A stretch of DNA of 64,000 nucleotides from Achromobacter sp. RTa (lineage in GTDB: Bacteria > Pseudomonadota > Gammaproteobacteria > Burkholderiales > Burkholderiaceae_B), in the NCBI RefSeq assembly GCF_000757485.1, contig NZ_JPYO01000027.1, forward strand, positions 62,001-126,000. The letters are read 5' to 3'. The notes beneath the pieces were generated by a model. That model saw only the letters and a program-made list of their open reading frames with translations. It did no database searches and was not told the origin of the DNA. The translations under genes were made by a program, and so were the position numbers. Below are positions 36,699 to 44,627 of the stretch, in pieces; the first letter of the stretch is position 1; each line of letters begins with the position of its first letter.

Positions 36699-37925
36699 AT
36701 GCTGTATCAATTGCACGAAATGCAGCGCGCCTTCCTGACTCCGTTCGCTGCATTTACGGACGCCGGCTCTCAGCTGTTTTCCAGCCCCTACAGCCCTCTC
36801 GCCTACACTCCGATCTCACGCCAGATGGCGGCGGGGTACGAGCTGATGACGCGCATCGGCAAGGAATACCAGAAGCCGGCCTGGAATCTCCCCACCACCC
36901 AGATCGACGGCAAGGCCGTCCGCGTCACCGAAGCCCTGGTGATGGACAAGCCGTTCTGCCGCCTGGTGCACTTCCATCGCGACATCCGCCACGCGCGCGG
37001 CGACGATCCCAAGATCCTGCTGGTCGCCCCCTTGTCAGGCCACCACGCCACCTTGCTGCGCGACACGGTGCGCGCCCTGCTGCCCGCCCATGACGTCTAC
37101 GTCACCGACTGGATCGACGCCCGCATGGTGCCGCTGTCCGCCGGCCCGTTCCACCTGAACGACTACGTGCGCTACGTGCAGGACTTCATCCGCCACCTGG
37201 GCCCGGACGTCCACGTCATGTCCGTCTGCCAGCCCACGGTGCCGGTGCTGGCCGCCGTATCCCTGATGGCCTCGGCGAACGATCCCTGCCAGCCGCGCAG
37301 CATGGTGATGATGGGCGGCCCCATCGATCCGCGCCAGTCGCCCACGCAGGTGAACCGCCTGGCCACGACCAAGCCCTATTCGTGGTTCGAAAACCAGGTC
37401 ATCCATCCGGTTCCGCCGCGCTATCCGGGCTCGGGCCGCAAGGTCTACCCGGGCTTCCTGCAGCACGCCGGGTTCATGGCCATGAATCCGGACCGCCACA
37501 TGAAGTCGCACTATGACTTCTACCTGGACCTGCTGCGCGGGGACGACAGCGACGCCGAGGCGCATCGCCGCTTCTACGACGAATACAACGCCGTGCTGGA
37601 CATGCCGGCCGAGTTCTACCTGGACACGATCCGCATGGTGTTCCAGGAGTTCCAGCTGCCCAACGGCACCTGGGAAGTCGAAGGCAAGCTGGTGCGTCCC
37701 GCCGACATCAAGAAGGTCGCCCTCTTCACCATCGAGGGCGAACTGGACGATATTTCGGGCCAGGGCCAGACGCGCGCCGCCATCAAGCTGTGCAAGAACA
37801 TTCCGGCCGAGCGCAAGATGCATTACACGGCGCCCAACTGCGGCCACTACGGGATTTTTTCGGGCCGCCGCTGGCGCGAAATGATCTGTCCTAAAATTGC
37901 CGAATTCATCCGGCAATCCGCGTAG
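36699..37925 (+). CDS. phaZ: Intracellular polyhydroxybutyrate depolymerase
   Basis: Mobilises intracellular PHB granules by hydrolysing the native amorphous polymer. The 408-residue alpha/beta hydrolase-like protein has the cysteine nucleophile Cys177 in a lipase-box-like SVCQPT, the acid in GELDDISG and the His in NCGHYGIFSG, as in i-PhaZ of Ralstonia. No signal peptide, consistent with intracellular action. AAGGA lies 10 nt before the ATG. It stands alone, followed by a REP-like element. Confidence 0.92.
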   Translation: MLYQLHEMQRAFLTPFAAFTDAGSQLFSSPYSPLAYTPISRQMAAGYELMTRIGKEYQKPAWNLPTTQIDGKAVRVTEALVMDKPFCRLVHFHRDIRHARGDDPKILLVAPLSGHHATLLRDTVRALLPAHDVYVTDWIDARMVPLSAGPFHLNDYVRYVQDFIRHLGPDVHVMSVCQPTVPVLAAVSLMASANDPCQPRSMVMMGGPIDPRQSPTQVNRLATTKPYSWFENQVIHPVPPRYPGSGRKVYPGFLQHAGFMAMNPDRHMKSHYDFYLDLLRGDDSDAEAHRRFYDEYNAVLDMPAEFYLDTIRMVFQEFQLPNGTWEVEGKLVRPADIKKVALFTIEGELDDISGQGQTRAAIKLCKNIPAERKMHYTAPNCGHYGIFSGRRWREMICPKIAEFIRQSA

Positions 37926-38154
37926 GATGGGTGTAGCGCTTGAGTTCTTAAGCAAGAACTCAAGCGTCCACCGCGCGTAACCCATGCTGCCATAGCAGGC
38001 TGGTGCCCGGCACTGTGTGCCTAGGCCGCGCGCCACTGCCGCAATAGGCTTGTGGTCCGGCCGGCAGGGCACTGTATGCTTGCCGCCGCATGGGTTGCGC
38101 GCGTAGGGCATCCGGGTTCTTGCTTGCAGGATCCCGCGCTACACCCATCCTACG
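37921..38154. repeat. Pair of REP-like elements in inverted orientation
   Basis: The outer arms CGTAGGATGGGTGTAGCGC (37921-37939) and its exact reverse complement (38136-38154) are 19 bp. Further in, CGCGCGTAACCCATGC (37972-37987) matches the reverse complement of 38088-38103 with one mismatch, and AAGCAAGAAC occurs at the equivalent place in both halves. Each half is itself a stem-loop because ATGGGT pairs with ACCCAT. The left half also has a perfect 12-bp hairpin (37938-37965, loop AAGC). The left arm overlaps the last codons of phaZ. Confidence 0.85.
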
Positions 38155-38172
38155 GCTTTCTGTTTTCCTATC

Positions 38173-38817
38173 ATGTCCTGTCGCACCCTTGCCGACCGCA
38201 TCGATGCCTTGCTGCCCCAGACGCAATGCACCAAGTGCGGATACGACGGCTGCCGGCCTTACGCCGACGCCATCGCCGGCTCCGCCGCCCCGATCAACCG
38301 CTGCCCGCCCGGCGGCGAGGAAGGCATCGCCGCATTGGCGGCGCTGCTCGGCGTTCCCGCCCTGCCGTTGGACAGGGCCCGCGGCGAGCCCGGCCCGCTG
38401 CTGGTCGCCCGCATCGACGAGTCGCATTGCATCGGCTGTACGCTGTGCATCCAGGCCTGTCCGGTGGACGCCATCGTTGGCGCCAACAAGCATATGCACA
38501 CCGTGCTGGACGACTGGTGCACCGGCTGCGACCTTTGCGTGGCGCCCTGTCCAGTGGATTGCATCGAGATGGTGCCGGCGGGACGAGCCTGGGCCGCGCA
38601 GGACGCCGCCATCAGCCGCGAACGCCATCGCGCCCACCTGGCGCGGGCGGCGCGCCTGGCCGCCGACAACGCGCGGCTGATGGCGCCCGAGGCGCCCGAA
38701 GCGCCCGCGGAACCCGCCGCTCCCGCCGCCGACTCCGGCAACGAGGAGCGCAAGCGCTCCGCCATCGAATCCGCGCTGGCTCGCGCCCGGGCCCGTCGCA
38801 ACGCCACGCAGCCATGA
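38173..38817 (+). CDS. RnfB/RsxB-like ferredoxin-type iron-sulfur protein
   Basis: Iron-sulfur protein of 214 residues resembling RnfB but without its N-terminal membrane anchor. An Fe-S (Fes) domain ([16 protein letters not shown], then [10 protein letters not shown]) is followed by two [4Fe-4S] motifs, [18 protein letters not shown] and [18 protein letters not shown], then an Ala/Pro/Arg-rich tail. No other rnf/rsx genes flank it. The last bases overlap the nth start (ATGA), so it is cotranscribed with endonuclease III, as the nth-rnfB pair is in many betaproteobacteria. Confidence 0.85.
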   Translation: MSCRTLADRIDALLPQTQCTKCGYDGCRPYADAIAGSAAPINRCPPGGEEGIAALAALLGVPALPLDRARGEPGPLLVARIDESHCIGCTLCIQACPVDAIVGANKHMHTVLDDWCTGCDLCVAPCPVDCIEMVPAGRAWAAQDAAISRERHRAHLARAARLAADNARLMAPEAPEAPAEPAAPAADSGNEERKRSAIESALARARARRNATQP

Positions 38818-39449
38818 ACGCCGCCAAACGCCAAGAAATCTTCGCCCGCCTGCAAGCCGCCAATCCCCACCCGACCACGGAACTGGAATATGACACCCCG
38901 TTCCAGCTGCTGATCGCGGTGCTGCTTTCGGCCCAGGCCACCGACAAGTCCGTCAACATCGCCACGCGCAAGTTCTTCCCGGACCATGGCACGCCGCAGG
39001 GCCTGCTGGCGCTGGGCGAGGAAGGCCTGGCGGACTACATCAAGACCATCGGGCTCTACCGCACCAAGGCGAAGAACACCATCGCCACCTGCAAGATCCT
39101 GCTCGAGCAGCACGGCGGCGAAGTGCCGCAGACCCGCGAGGCGCTGGAAGCCTTGCCCGGCGTGGGCCGCAAGACGGCCAACGTGGTGCTCAACACCGCA
39201 TTCGGCCAACCCACCATGGCCGTGGACACGCACATCTTCCGCGTCTCCAACCGCACCGGGATCGCGCCGGGCAAGAACGTGCTGGAAGTCGAACGGAAAC
39301 TCGAAAAGTTCGTGCCTCGCGAATACATGCAGGACGCGCATCACTGGCTGATCCTGCTGGGCCGCTATGTCTGCGTGGCCCGCAAGCCGAAATGCCCCCA
39401 GTGCGGCATTTCCGATCTCTGCGAATTCAAGCAGAAAACTCCCGCCTGA
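38814..39449 (+). CDS. nth: Endonuclease III (DNA glycosylase/AP lyase)
   Basis: Removes oxidised pyrimidines and cleaves AP sites. The 211-residue helix-hairpin-helix protein has catalytic Lys120 ([12 protein letters not shown]) and Asp138 (VDTHIFRV), and the C-terminal [4Fe-4S] ligands in [22 protein letters not shown] at 38814 overlaps the stop of the RnfB-like gene. Length is canonical. Confidence 0.96.
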   Translation: MNAAKRQEIFARLQAANPHPTTELEYDTPFQLLIAVLLSAQATDKSVNIATRKFFPDHGTPQGLLALGEEGLADYIKTIGLYRTKAKNTIATCKILLEQHGGEVPQTREALEALPGVGRKTANVVLNTAFGQPTMAVDTHIFRVSNRTGIAPGKNVLEVERKLEKFVPREYMQDAHHWLILLGRYVCVARKPKCPQCGISDLCEFKQKTPA

Positions 39450-39799
39450 CTTGCGCGCGCCATGGCGCGCCCCTGCATCGGCGCAGGGAAAACCGGGTTT
39501 TCCCTCCCGCAAAAAGTTGTGACGCGTTGATGACGATCAACGCCTAATTGCTGCGTTGCATTTCCATTCTGGAAGTGCATTCTCCCCCTGCCGCGACAGC
39601 ATTGTCGGCCTGCCGACAATTGGCCTTTCCGCACTGCAAAACCTATGACAAACCCTCATGGAATTTTGATAAATAGGTGCGCATACTCGCCGGCAACTCT
39701 TCGGAAAACTGCGATATCCCGCAGGCTTTCCGAACCCCGCGGGGCCTGGCGCAATAACGGCAGGTGCAGACCAATAAATACAACGCTGGTGCAGCGAAC
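39450..39799 (+). promoter_or_regulatory. Intergenic regulatory region upstream of LIV-I system 1
   Basis: 350 bp without a gene, holding four dyads: a 16-bp palindrome at 39455-39470, a 19-bp palindrome GGGAAAACCGGGTTTTCCC at 39486-39504, an imperfect dyad TGCATTTCC/GGAAGTGCA at 39557-39579, and a perfect 9-bp dyad ATTGTCGGC/GCCGACAAT at 39601-39620. The first two are near the end of nth and may be transcription-end structures; the latter two are operator-like. No convincing -35/-10 pair is visible. Confidence 0.6.
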
Positions 39800-40573
39800 A
39801 TGGACGACACGATCCTGGAGACAAAAGGCCTCACGAAGGAATTCCGCGGTTTCGTCGCGGTCAATGGGGTCGATTTGCGTATCAAGCGAGGCGAGATTCA
39901 TGCCTTGATCGGGCCTAACGGCGCGGGCAAGACCACATGCTTCAACCTCCTTACCAAGTTTCTATCCCCCACGTCGGGAAGCATCAAGTTCAACGGCATC
40001 GACATCACCGGCGAACGGCCCGCGCAGATCGCGCGGCGCGGCATCATCCGTTCGTTCCAGATCTCGGCGGTGTTTCCCCATCTTTCCGTGCTCGAGAACG
40101 TGCGCATCGGCCTGCAGCGCAAGACGGGCCTGTCGTTCAAGTTCTGGAGCAGCGACAAACAGCTCGCCTCGCTGAACGAGCCGGCGCGCGCCCTGCTCGA
40201 CCAGGTGGACCTTGGCGCCTTCGCCAACGAGACCACCGTCAACCTGCCGTACGGCCGCAAGCGCGCGCTCGAGATCGCCACCACGCTGGCGATGGAGCCC
40301 GAGCTGATGCTGCTGGACGAACCCACCCAGGGCATGGGCCACGAAGATGTGGATCGCGTCACGCAGCTGATCAAGCGGGTCAGCGCCGGGCGGACCATCC
40401 TCATGGTCGAACACAACATGAATGTCGTGTCCTCCATCGCCGACACCATCACCGTGCTGGCGCGCGGTTCGGTGCTGGCCGAAGGATCCTACGCCGAAGT
40501 CTCCCGCCATCCGGCAGTGATGCAGGCCTACATGGGCACCACCGAGGGCGAACTTCAAGGAGCACACGCATGA
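39800..40573 (+). CDS. LIV-I-type ABC transporter ATP-binding protein (LivG-like), system 1
   Basis: One of two ATPases of a branched-chain-amino-acid-type importer. The 257-residue protein has Walker A GPNGAGKTT (about residues 40-48), an ABC signature in the form LPYGRKRALEIA, Walker B LMLLDEPTQG and the switch histidine in MVEHNM. ATG at 39800 (MDDTILETKGL) was chosen over an upstream GTG at 39764. It overlaps livF by 4 bp. The QGMGHEDV sequence after Walker B departs from classic LivG (AAGLNP), pointing to a divergent subgroup. Confidence 0.88.
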   Translation: MDDTILETKGLTKEFRGFVAVNGVDLRIKRGEIHALIGPNGAGKTTCFNLLTKFLSPTSGSIKFNGIDITGERPAQIARRGIIRSFQISAVFPHLSVLENVRIGLQRKTGLSFKFWSSDKQLASLNEPARALLDQVDLGAFANETTVNLPYGRKRALEIATTLAMEPELMLLDEPTQGMGHEDVDRVTQLIKRVSAGRTILMVEHNMNVVSSIADTITVLARGSVLAEGSYAEVSRHPAVMQAYMGTTEGELQGAHA

Positions 40574-41280
40574 GCACCCCCGCGCTGGAAATTTCGGGCC
40601 TGGAGGCCTGGTACGGGGAATCGCATATCCTGCACGGCGTGGACATGCGCGTCGGGCAGGGAGAAGTGGTCACGCTGCTAGGGCGCAACGGCGCCGGGCG
40701 CACCACCACGCTGCGGGCCATCCTGGGCCTGACGGGATCGCGCAAGGGCTCGGTACGCATCCACGGCACCGAAGCCATCGACCTGCCCACCTACAAGATC
40801 GCCCACCTGGGCGTGGGCTACTGCCCCGAGGAACGCGGCATCTTCGCCAGCCTGTCCTGCGAGGAAAACCTGCTGCTGCCTCCGGTCGTCGGCTCGCTGG
40901 GCGGCGGCATGTCGCTGGCCGAGATCTACGACATGTTCCCCAACCTCCAGGAGCGCCGTAACTCGCCCGGCACGCGCCTGTCGGGAGGCGAGCAGCAGAT
41001 GCTGGCCGTCGCGCGCATCCTGCGCACCGGCGCCAACCTGCTGCTGCTCGACGAGATTTCAGAAGGCCTCGCGCCCGTTATCGTGCAAGCGCTTGCGCGC
41101 ATGATCACGGCGCTCAAGCAGCGCGGCTACACCATCGTCATGGTGGAACAGAACTTCCGCTTCGCCGCGCCCCTGGCCGATCGCTTCTACGTCATGGAGC
41201 ACGGCCAGATCGTCGAGCACTTCGAAGCTGCAGAACTTTCAGAAAAACAGGACACGCTCAACGAATTGCTGGGCGTGTAA
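40570..41280 (+). CDS. LIV-I-type ABC transporter ATP-binding protein (LivF-like), system 1, Arg in Walker A
   Basis: Second ATPase of system 1, 236 residues. The P-loop reads GRNGAGRTTT, with arginine (codon CGC) where nearly all ATPases have lysine. The signature LSGGEQQML and Walker B LLLLDEIS are present, although the usual DEP is DEI, and the switch reads MVEQNF with Gln instead of His as is common in LivF. Start overlaps the livG stop (ATGA). Whether it hydrolyses ATP well or acts as the weak half of a heterodimer is open. Confidence 0.88.
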   Translation: MSTPALEISGLEAWYGESHILHGVDMRVGQGEVVTLLGRNGAGRTTTLRAILGLTGSRKGSVRIHGTEAIDLPTYKIAHLGVGYCPEERGIFASLSCEENLLLPPVVGSLGGGMSLAEIYDMFPNLQERRNSPGTRLSGGEQQMLAVARILRTGANLLLLDEISEGLAPVIVQALARMITALKQRGYTIVMVEQNFRFAAPLADRFYVMEHGQIVEHFEAAELSEKQDTLNELLGV

Positions 41281-41339
41281 TAGACCTGTCATCCGCCGGG
41301 ATCCCGGCAACACTACACGTAGGGAAGAGGAGTCATCCC

Positions 41340-42554
41340 ATGAAGCTGCACACCATCACTGCTGCACTGGCCTTGGCGGGCCTGGGATTTGCTGGGGCAA
41401 CCGCCCACGCGCAAGGTATCTCCGACGATGTCATCCGCATCGGCTTCATCACTGACATGTCGGGCGTGTATTCCGACATCGATGGCAAGGCCGGTCTGGA
41501 AGCCGTGCGCATGGCAATCGAAGACGCCGGCGGTTCGATCAACGGCAAGAAGATCGAAATCGTTTCAGCGGACCACCAGAACAAGGCCGACGTGGCATCG
41601 GCGCGCGTGCGCGAATGGTTCGACGAGCAGAAGGTGGACGTCATCATCGCCGGCACGAACTCGTCGACCAGCCTGGCCATGGCCGGCGTGGCCGCGGCGA
41701 AGAAGAAGCCCTTCATGGCCATCGGCGCGGGCGCGTCCGACCTGACCAACGCCCAATGCTCACCCTACACCGTGCACTACGCCTACGACACCGTGGCGCT
41801 GGCGCGCGGCACCGGATCCGCCGTGGTGAAGGACGGTGGCAAGAGCTGGTTCTTCCTGACCGCGGACTACGCCTTCGGCCACGCGCTGGAGCGCGACACG
41901 ATAGCCGTGGTCAAGGCCGCCGGCGGCGAAGTCAAGGGCCAGGTTCGGGCGCCGCTGGGCGCGTCGGACTTCTCCTCCTTCCTGCTGCAGGCGCAAGCCT
42001 CCAAGGCGCAGATCCTGGGCCTGGCCAATGCGGGCGGCGACACCATCAACTCGATCAAGGCCGCCAACGAATTCGGCGTGACCAAGACGATGAAAATGGC
42101 CGGCCTGCTGGTCTTCATCAACGATGTGCACGCGCTGGGCCTGCAGGCCACGCAGGGCATGTACCTGACCGACGGCTGGTACTGGGATCAATCCGACGCT
42201 TCGCGCGCCTGGTCCAAGAAGTTCGAGGCCAAGGTCGGCCGCAAGCCCTCCATGCTGCAGGCGGGCGACTACTCCGCCACGGCCTTCTATCTGAACGCCA
42301 TCAAGGCCACCGGCACGGACGACGGCGACGCCGTGATGAAGTGGATGAAGTCGAACAAGGTCAACGACTTCTTCGCCCAGGGCGGCTATGTGCGCGAAGA
42401 CGGCCGCATGATCCATGACATGTACCTGATGCAAGTGAAGACGCCCGCCGAGTCCAAGGCTCCGTGGGACTACTACAAGGTCGTGGCGACGCTGCCCGGC
42501 GACGAGGTCTACACCAAGTTGTCCGAGTCCACCTGCAAGCTGGTCAAAAAGTAA
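41340..42554 (+). CDS. Periplasmic amino-acid/amide-type substrate-binding protein, system 1
   Basis: Binding protein of the LivJ/LivK (HAAT) type, 404 residues with a signal peptide (about residues 1-25, ending ATAHAQ). The mature part starts with the family-typical IRIGFITDMSGVYSDIDGK and continues with ADHQNKADVASARVREWFD and FLTADYAFGHALERD. Members with this sequence often bind aromatic or short-chain acids rather than leucine, so the ligand is uncertain. GAGGAG lies 7 nt before ATG. Followed by a strong hairpin and livH. Confidence 0.88.
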   Translation: MKLHTITAALALAGLGFAGATAHAQGISDDVIRIGFITDMSGVYSDIDGKAGLEAVRMAIEDAGGSINGKKIEIVSADHQNKADVASARVREWFDEQKVDVIIAGTNSSTSLAMAGVAAAKKKPFMAIGAGASDLTNAQCSPYTVHYAYDTVALARGTGSAVVKDGGKSWFFLTADYAFGHALERDTIAVVKAAGGEVKGQVRAPLGASDFSSFLLQAQASKAQILGLANAGGDTINSIKAANEFGVTKTMKMAGLLVFINDVHALGLQATQGMYLTDGWYWDQSDASRAWSKKFEAKVGRKPSMLQAGDYSATAFYLNAIKATGTDDGDAVMKWMKSNKVNDFFAQGGYVREDGRMIHDMYLMQVKTPAESKAPWDYYKVVATLPGDEVYTKLSESTCKLVKK

Positions 42555-42572
42555 TCCAGCCCCCGTGTCCCC

Positions 42573-42603
42573 GATGCTGCCCGGCCACCCGCCGGGCAGC
42601 ATC
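42573..42603 (+). other. Strong intercistronic hairpin between binding-protein and permease genes
   Basis: GATGCTGCCCGGC (42573-42585) and GCCGGGCAGCATC (42591-42603) form a perfect 13-bp stem with a 5-nt loop and no T-run. In several binding-protein operons such structures protect the upstream mRNA and lower downstream expression. It lies 18 bp after the binding-protein stop. Confidence 0.85.
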
Positions 42604-42646
42604 CCGAATCGCCCGCCCCTATCCGTAAGCGCAGGATTTTCACAAG

Positions 42647-43534
42647 ATGACTGACTTTTTCGGCATCCCCATACAGGCCTTGTTCGGCCAGCTATTGCTA
42701 GGCCTGGTCAACGGCTCCTTCTACGCCATGCTGTCGCTCGGGCTGGCCGTCATCTTCGGGCTGCTGAACGTTATCAACTTCGCGCACGGCGCGCTCTACA
42801 TGCTGGGCGCGTTCATCGCATGGATGGGCCTGTCGTACCTCGGGTTGAATTACTGGATCATGCTGATCCTGGCGCCGCTGGTCGTCGGGCTGTTCGGCAT
42901 CATCATCGAGAAGCTCCTGCTCAAGCACCTGTACAAGCTCGACCATCTGTATGGCCTGCTGCTGACCTTCGGCCTTACGCTGCTCATCGAGGGGCTGTTC
43001 CGCAGCTTCTACGGCGTGTCGGGCCAGCCCTATCCCACGCCCGATGCCCTGCGCGGCGCGACCAACCTGGGTTTCATGATCCTGCCGAACTACCGCGGCT
43101 GGGTCGTGGCGGCCTCCATCGTGGTGTGCCTGGCCACCTGGTTCGTCATTGAACGCACCCGGCTTGGCGCTCTGCTGCGCGCCGGCACCGAAAATCCGAA
43201 ACTGGTCGAGGCCTTCGGCGTGAACGTGCCCCGCATGATCACCCTGACCTATGGTTTCGGCGTGGCGCTGGCGGGCTTCGCGGGCGTGCTTGCCGCGCCC
43301 GTTCTGCAGATTTCCCCGTTGATGGGCTCCAACCTCATCATCGTCGTGTTCGCGGTCGTCGTGATCGGAGGCATGGGCTCCATCCTGGGCGCCATCGTCA
43401 CCGGGCTGGGCCTGGGCGTCATCGAAGGCCTGACCAAGGTGTTCTGGCCCGAAGCCTCCAGCACGGTTGTCTTCATCATCATGGCCATCGTTCTGTTGAT
43501 CCGCCCGGCCGGGCTGTTCGGAAAAGAAAAATGA
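42647..43534 (+). CDS. LIV-I-type ABC transporter permease (LivH-like), system 1
   Basis: Integral membrane permease subunit of 295 residues with about eight hydrophobic helices. Family-typical segments are GLVNGSFYAMLSLGLAVIFG, VINFAHGALYMLGAF and the EAF/AFG(V)N cytoplasmic loop (LVEAFGVNVPRM). Ends LLIRPAGLFGKEK, the usual LivH terminus. Its stop overlaps the livM start by 4 bp. Forms the membrane pore with LivM of system 1. Confidence 0.92.
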   Translation: MTDFFGIPIQALFGQLLLGLVNGSFYAMLSLGLAVIFGLLNVINFAHGALYMLGAFIAWMGLSYLGLNYWIMLILAPLVVGLFGIIIEKLLLKHLYKLDHLYGLLLTFGLTLLIEGLFRSFYGVSGQPYPTPDALRGATNLGFMILPNYRGWVVAASIVVCLATWFVIERTRLGALLRAGTENPKLVEAFGVNVPRMITLTYGFGVALAGFAGVLAAPVLQISPLMGSNLIIVVFAVVVIGGMGSILGAIVTGLGLGVIEGLTKVFWPEASSTVVFIIMAIVLLIRPAGLFGKEK

Positions 43535-44514
43535 ATCGTCAATTCCTGGGCTATGCGGCGCTGGCCATCGTGGTGGCCATTCTTCCCTTCGTCGGGGTGT
43601 ATCCGATCTTCGCCATGAAGGTCATGTGTTATGCCCTGTTCGCCTGCGCGTTCAACCTGCTGCTGGGCTTCACCGGGCTCCTGTCGTTCGGCCATGCGGC
43701 CTTCCTGGGCAGCGCGGCGTATGCGGCCGGGCACGCCATGAAGGTCTGGGGCTTCCCCACCGAGATCGGCCTGCTGTTCGGGGTGGCCGTGGCGGCCTTG
43801 CTGGGCCTGGCCATGGGCGCGCTCGCCATCCGCCGCAGCGGCATCTACTTCGCCATGATCACCCTGGCGCTGGCGCAGATGGTGTTCTTCTTCTTCCTGC
43901 AGGCCCATTTCACGGGCGGCGAAGACGGGCTGCAAAGCGTGCCGCGCGGCTCCCTGCTGGGCCTGGTCGATCTGTCCAAGGACCTGAATCTCTACTACGT
44001 GGTGATGGGCATTTTCATCCTGGGCTATTTCATCATCTGGCGCACGGTGCACTCGCCCTTCGGACAGGTGCTGCAGGCCCTGCGCGAGAACGAACCGCGC
44101 GCCATCTCGCTGGGCTATGACGTCGAGCGCTTCAAGCTGCTCGCCTTCGTGCTGTCAGCCGCCATCGCCGGGCTGGCCGGCGCCACCAAGACGCTGGTCT
44201 TCGTTTCCGCCACGCTGTCGGACGCCACGTGGCAAATGTCGGGCCTGGTGATCCTCATGACGTTGATCGGCGGCCTGGGCACCTTGACCGGCCCCATCCT
44301 GGGCGCCTTCATCGTGGTGCTGCTCGAAAACAAGGTGGGCGACTTCGGCCAGATGCTGGCCAGCGTGACGGGCGTGGACTGGTTCCTGCGCCTGGGCGAA
44401 TCCGTCACGATCGTCATCGGCCTGATCTTCGTGATCTGCGTGCTGGCGTTCCGCCGCGGCATCGTAGGCGAAATCGGTGCGTTCATGAACCGCAGGCGCG
44501 CGGCGCGCGCCTAG
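43531..44514 (+). CDS. LIV-I-type ABC transporter permease (LivM-like), system 1
   Basis: Second permease subunit, 327 residues. Hydrophobic throughout, with the LivM-typical LLGFTGLLSFGHAAFLGSAAYA, ALRENEPRAISLGYDVERFKL (permease-ATPase contact loop) and GGLGTLTGPILGA. Start overlaps livH (ATGA). A strong terminator follows at 44537. Confidence 0.92.
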   Translation: MNRQFLGYAALAIVVAILPFVGVYPIFAMKVMCYALFACAFNLLLGFTGLLSFGHAAFLGSAAYAAGHAMKVWGFPTEIGLLFGVAVAALLGLAMGALAIRRSGIYFAMITLALAQMVFFFFLQAHFTGGEDGLQSVPRGSLLGLVDLSKDLNLYYVVMGIFILGYFIIWRTVHSPFGQVLQALRENEPRAISLGYDVERFKLLAFVLSAAIAGLAGATKTLVFVSATLSDATWQMSGLVILMTLIGGLGTLTGPILGAFIVVLLENKVGDFGQMLASVTGVDWFLRLGESVTIVIGLIFVICVLAFRRGIVGEIGAFMNRRRAARA

Positions 44515-44536
44515 GAAGGCCCGCGCGCAATGCCCG

Positions 44537-44564
44537 ACGGGGCCGCAGCTTGCGGCCCCGTTTG
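44537..44564 (+). terminator. Terminator of LIV-I system 1
   Basis: ACGGGGCCGCA and TGCGGCCCCGT form a perfect 11-bp stem with a 3-nt loop, ending in a short T-run. Located 23 bp after livM. Confidence 0.75.
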
Positions 44565-44591
44565 CATTTCCGCCCCGCTTCGCCGGCCCCG

Positions 44592-44597
44592 TACAAT
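44592..44597 (+). promoter_or_regulatory. Candidate -10 box before the glycine-betaine-type binding protein
   Basis: TACAAT, 31 bp before the ATG at 44628 and after the upstream terminator. No good -35 at the right distance, so support is modest. Confidence 0.35.
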
Positions 44598-44627
44598 GGA
44601 ACGACCCAACCAGACAGGTGCCTGACC

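Noticed and set aside
41340..42554. Assignment of the system 1 binding protein as a leucine/isoleucine/valine binder
   Set aside because: Family membership is clear but the sequence does not allow the ligand to be named; the importer is therefore called LIV-I-type only.
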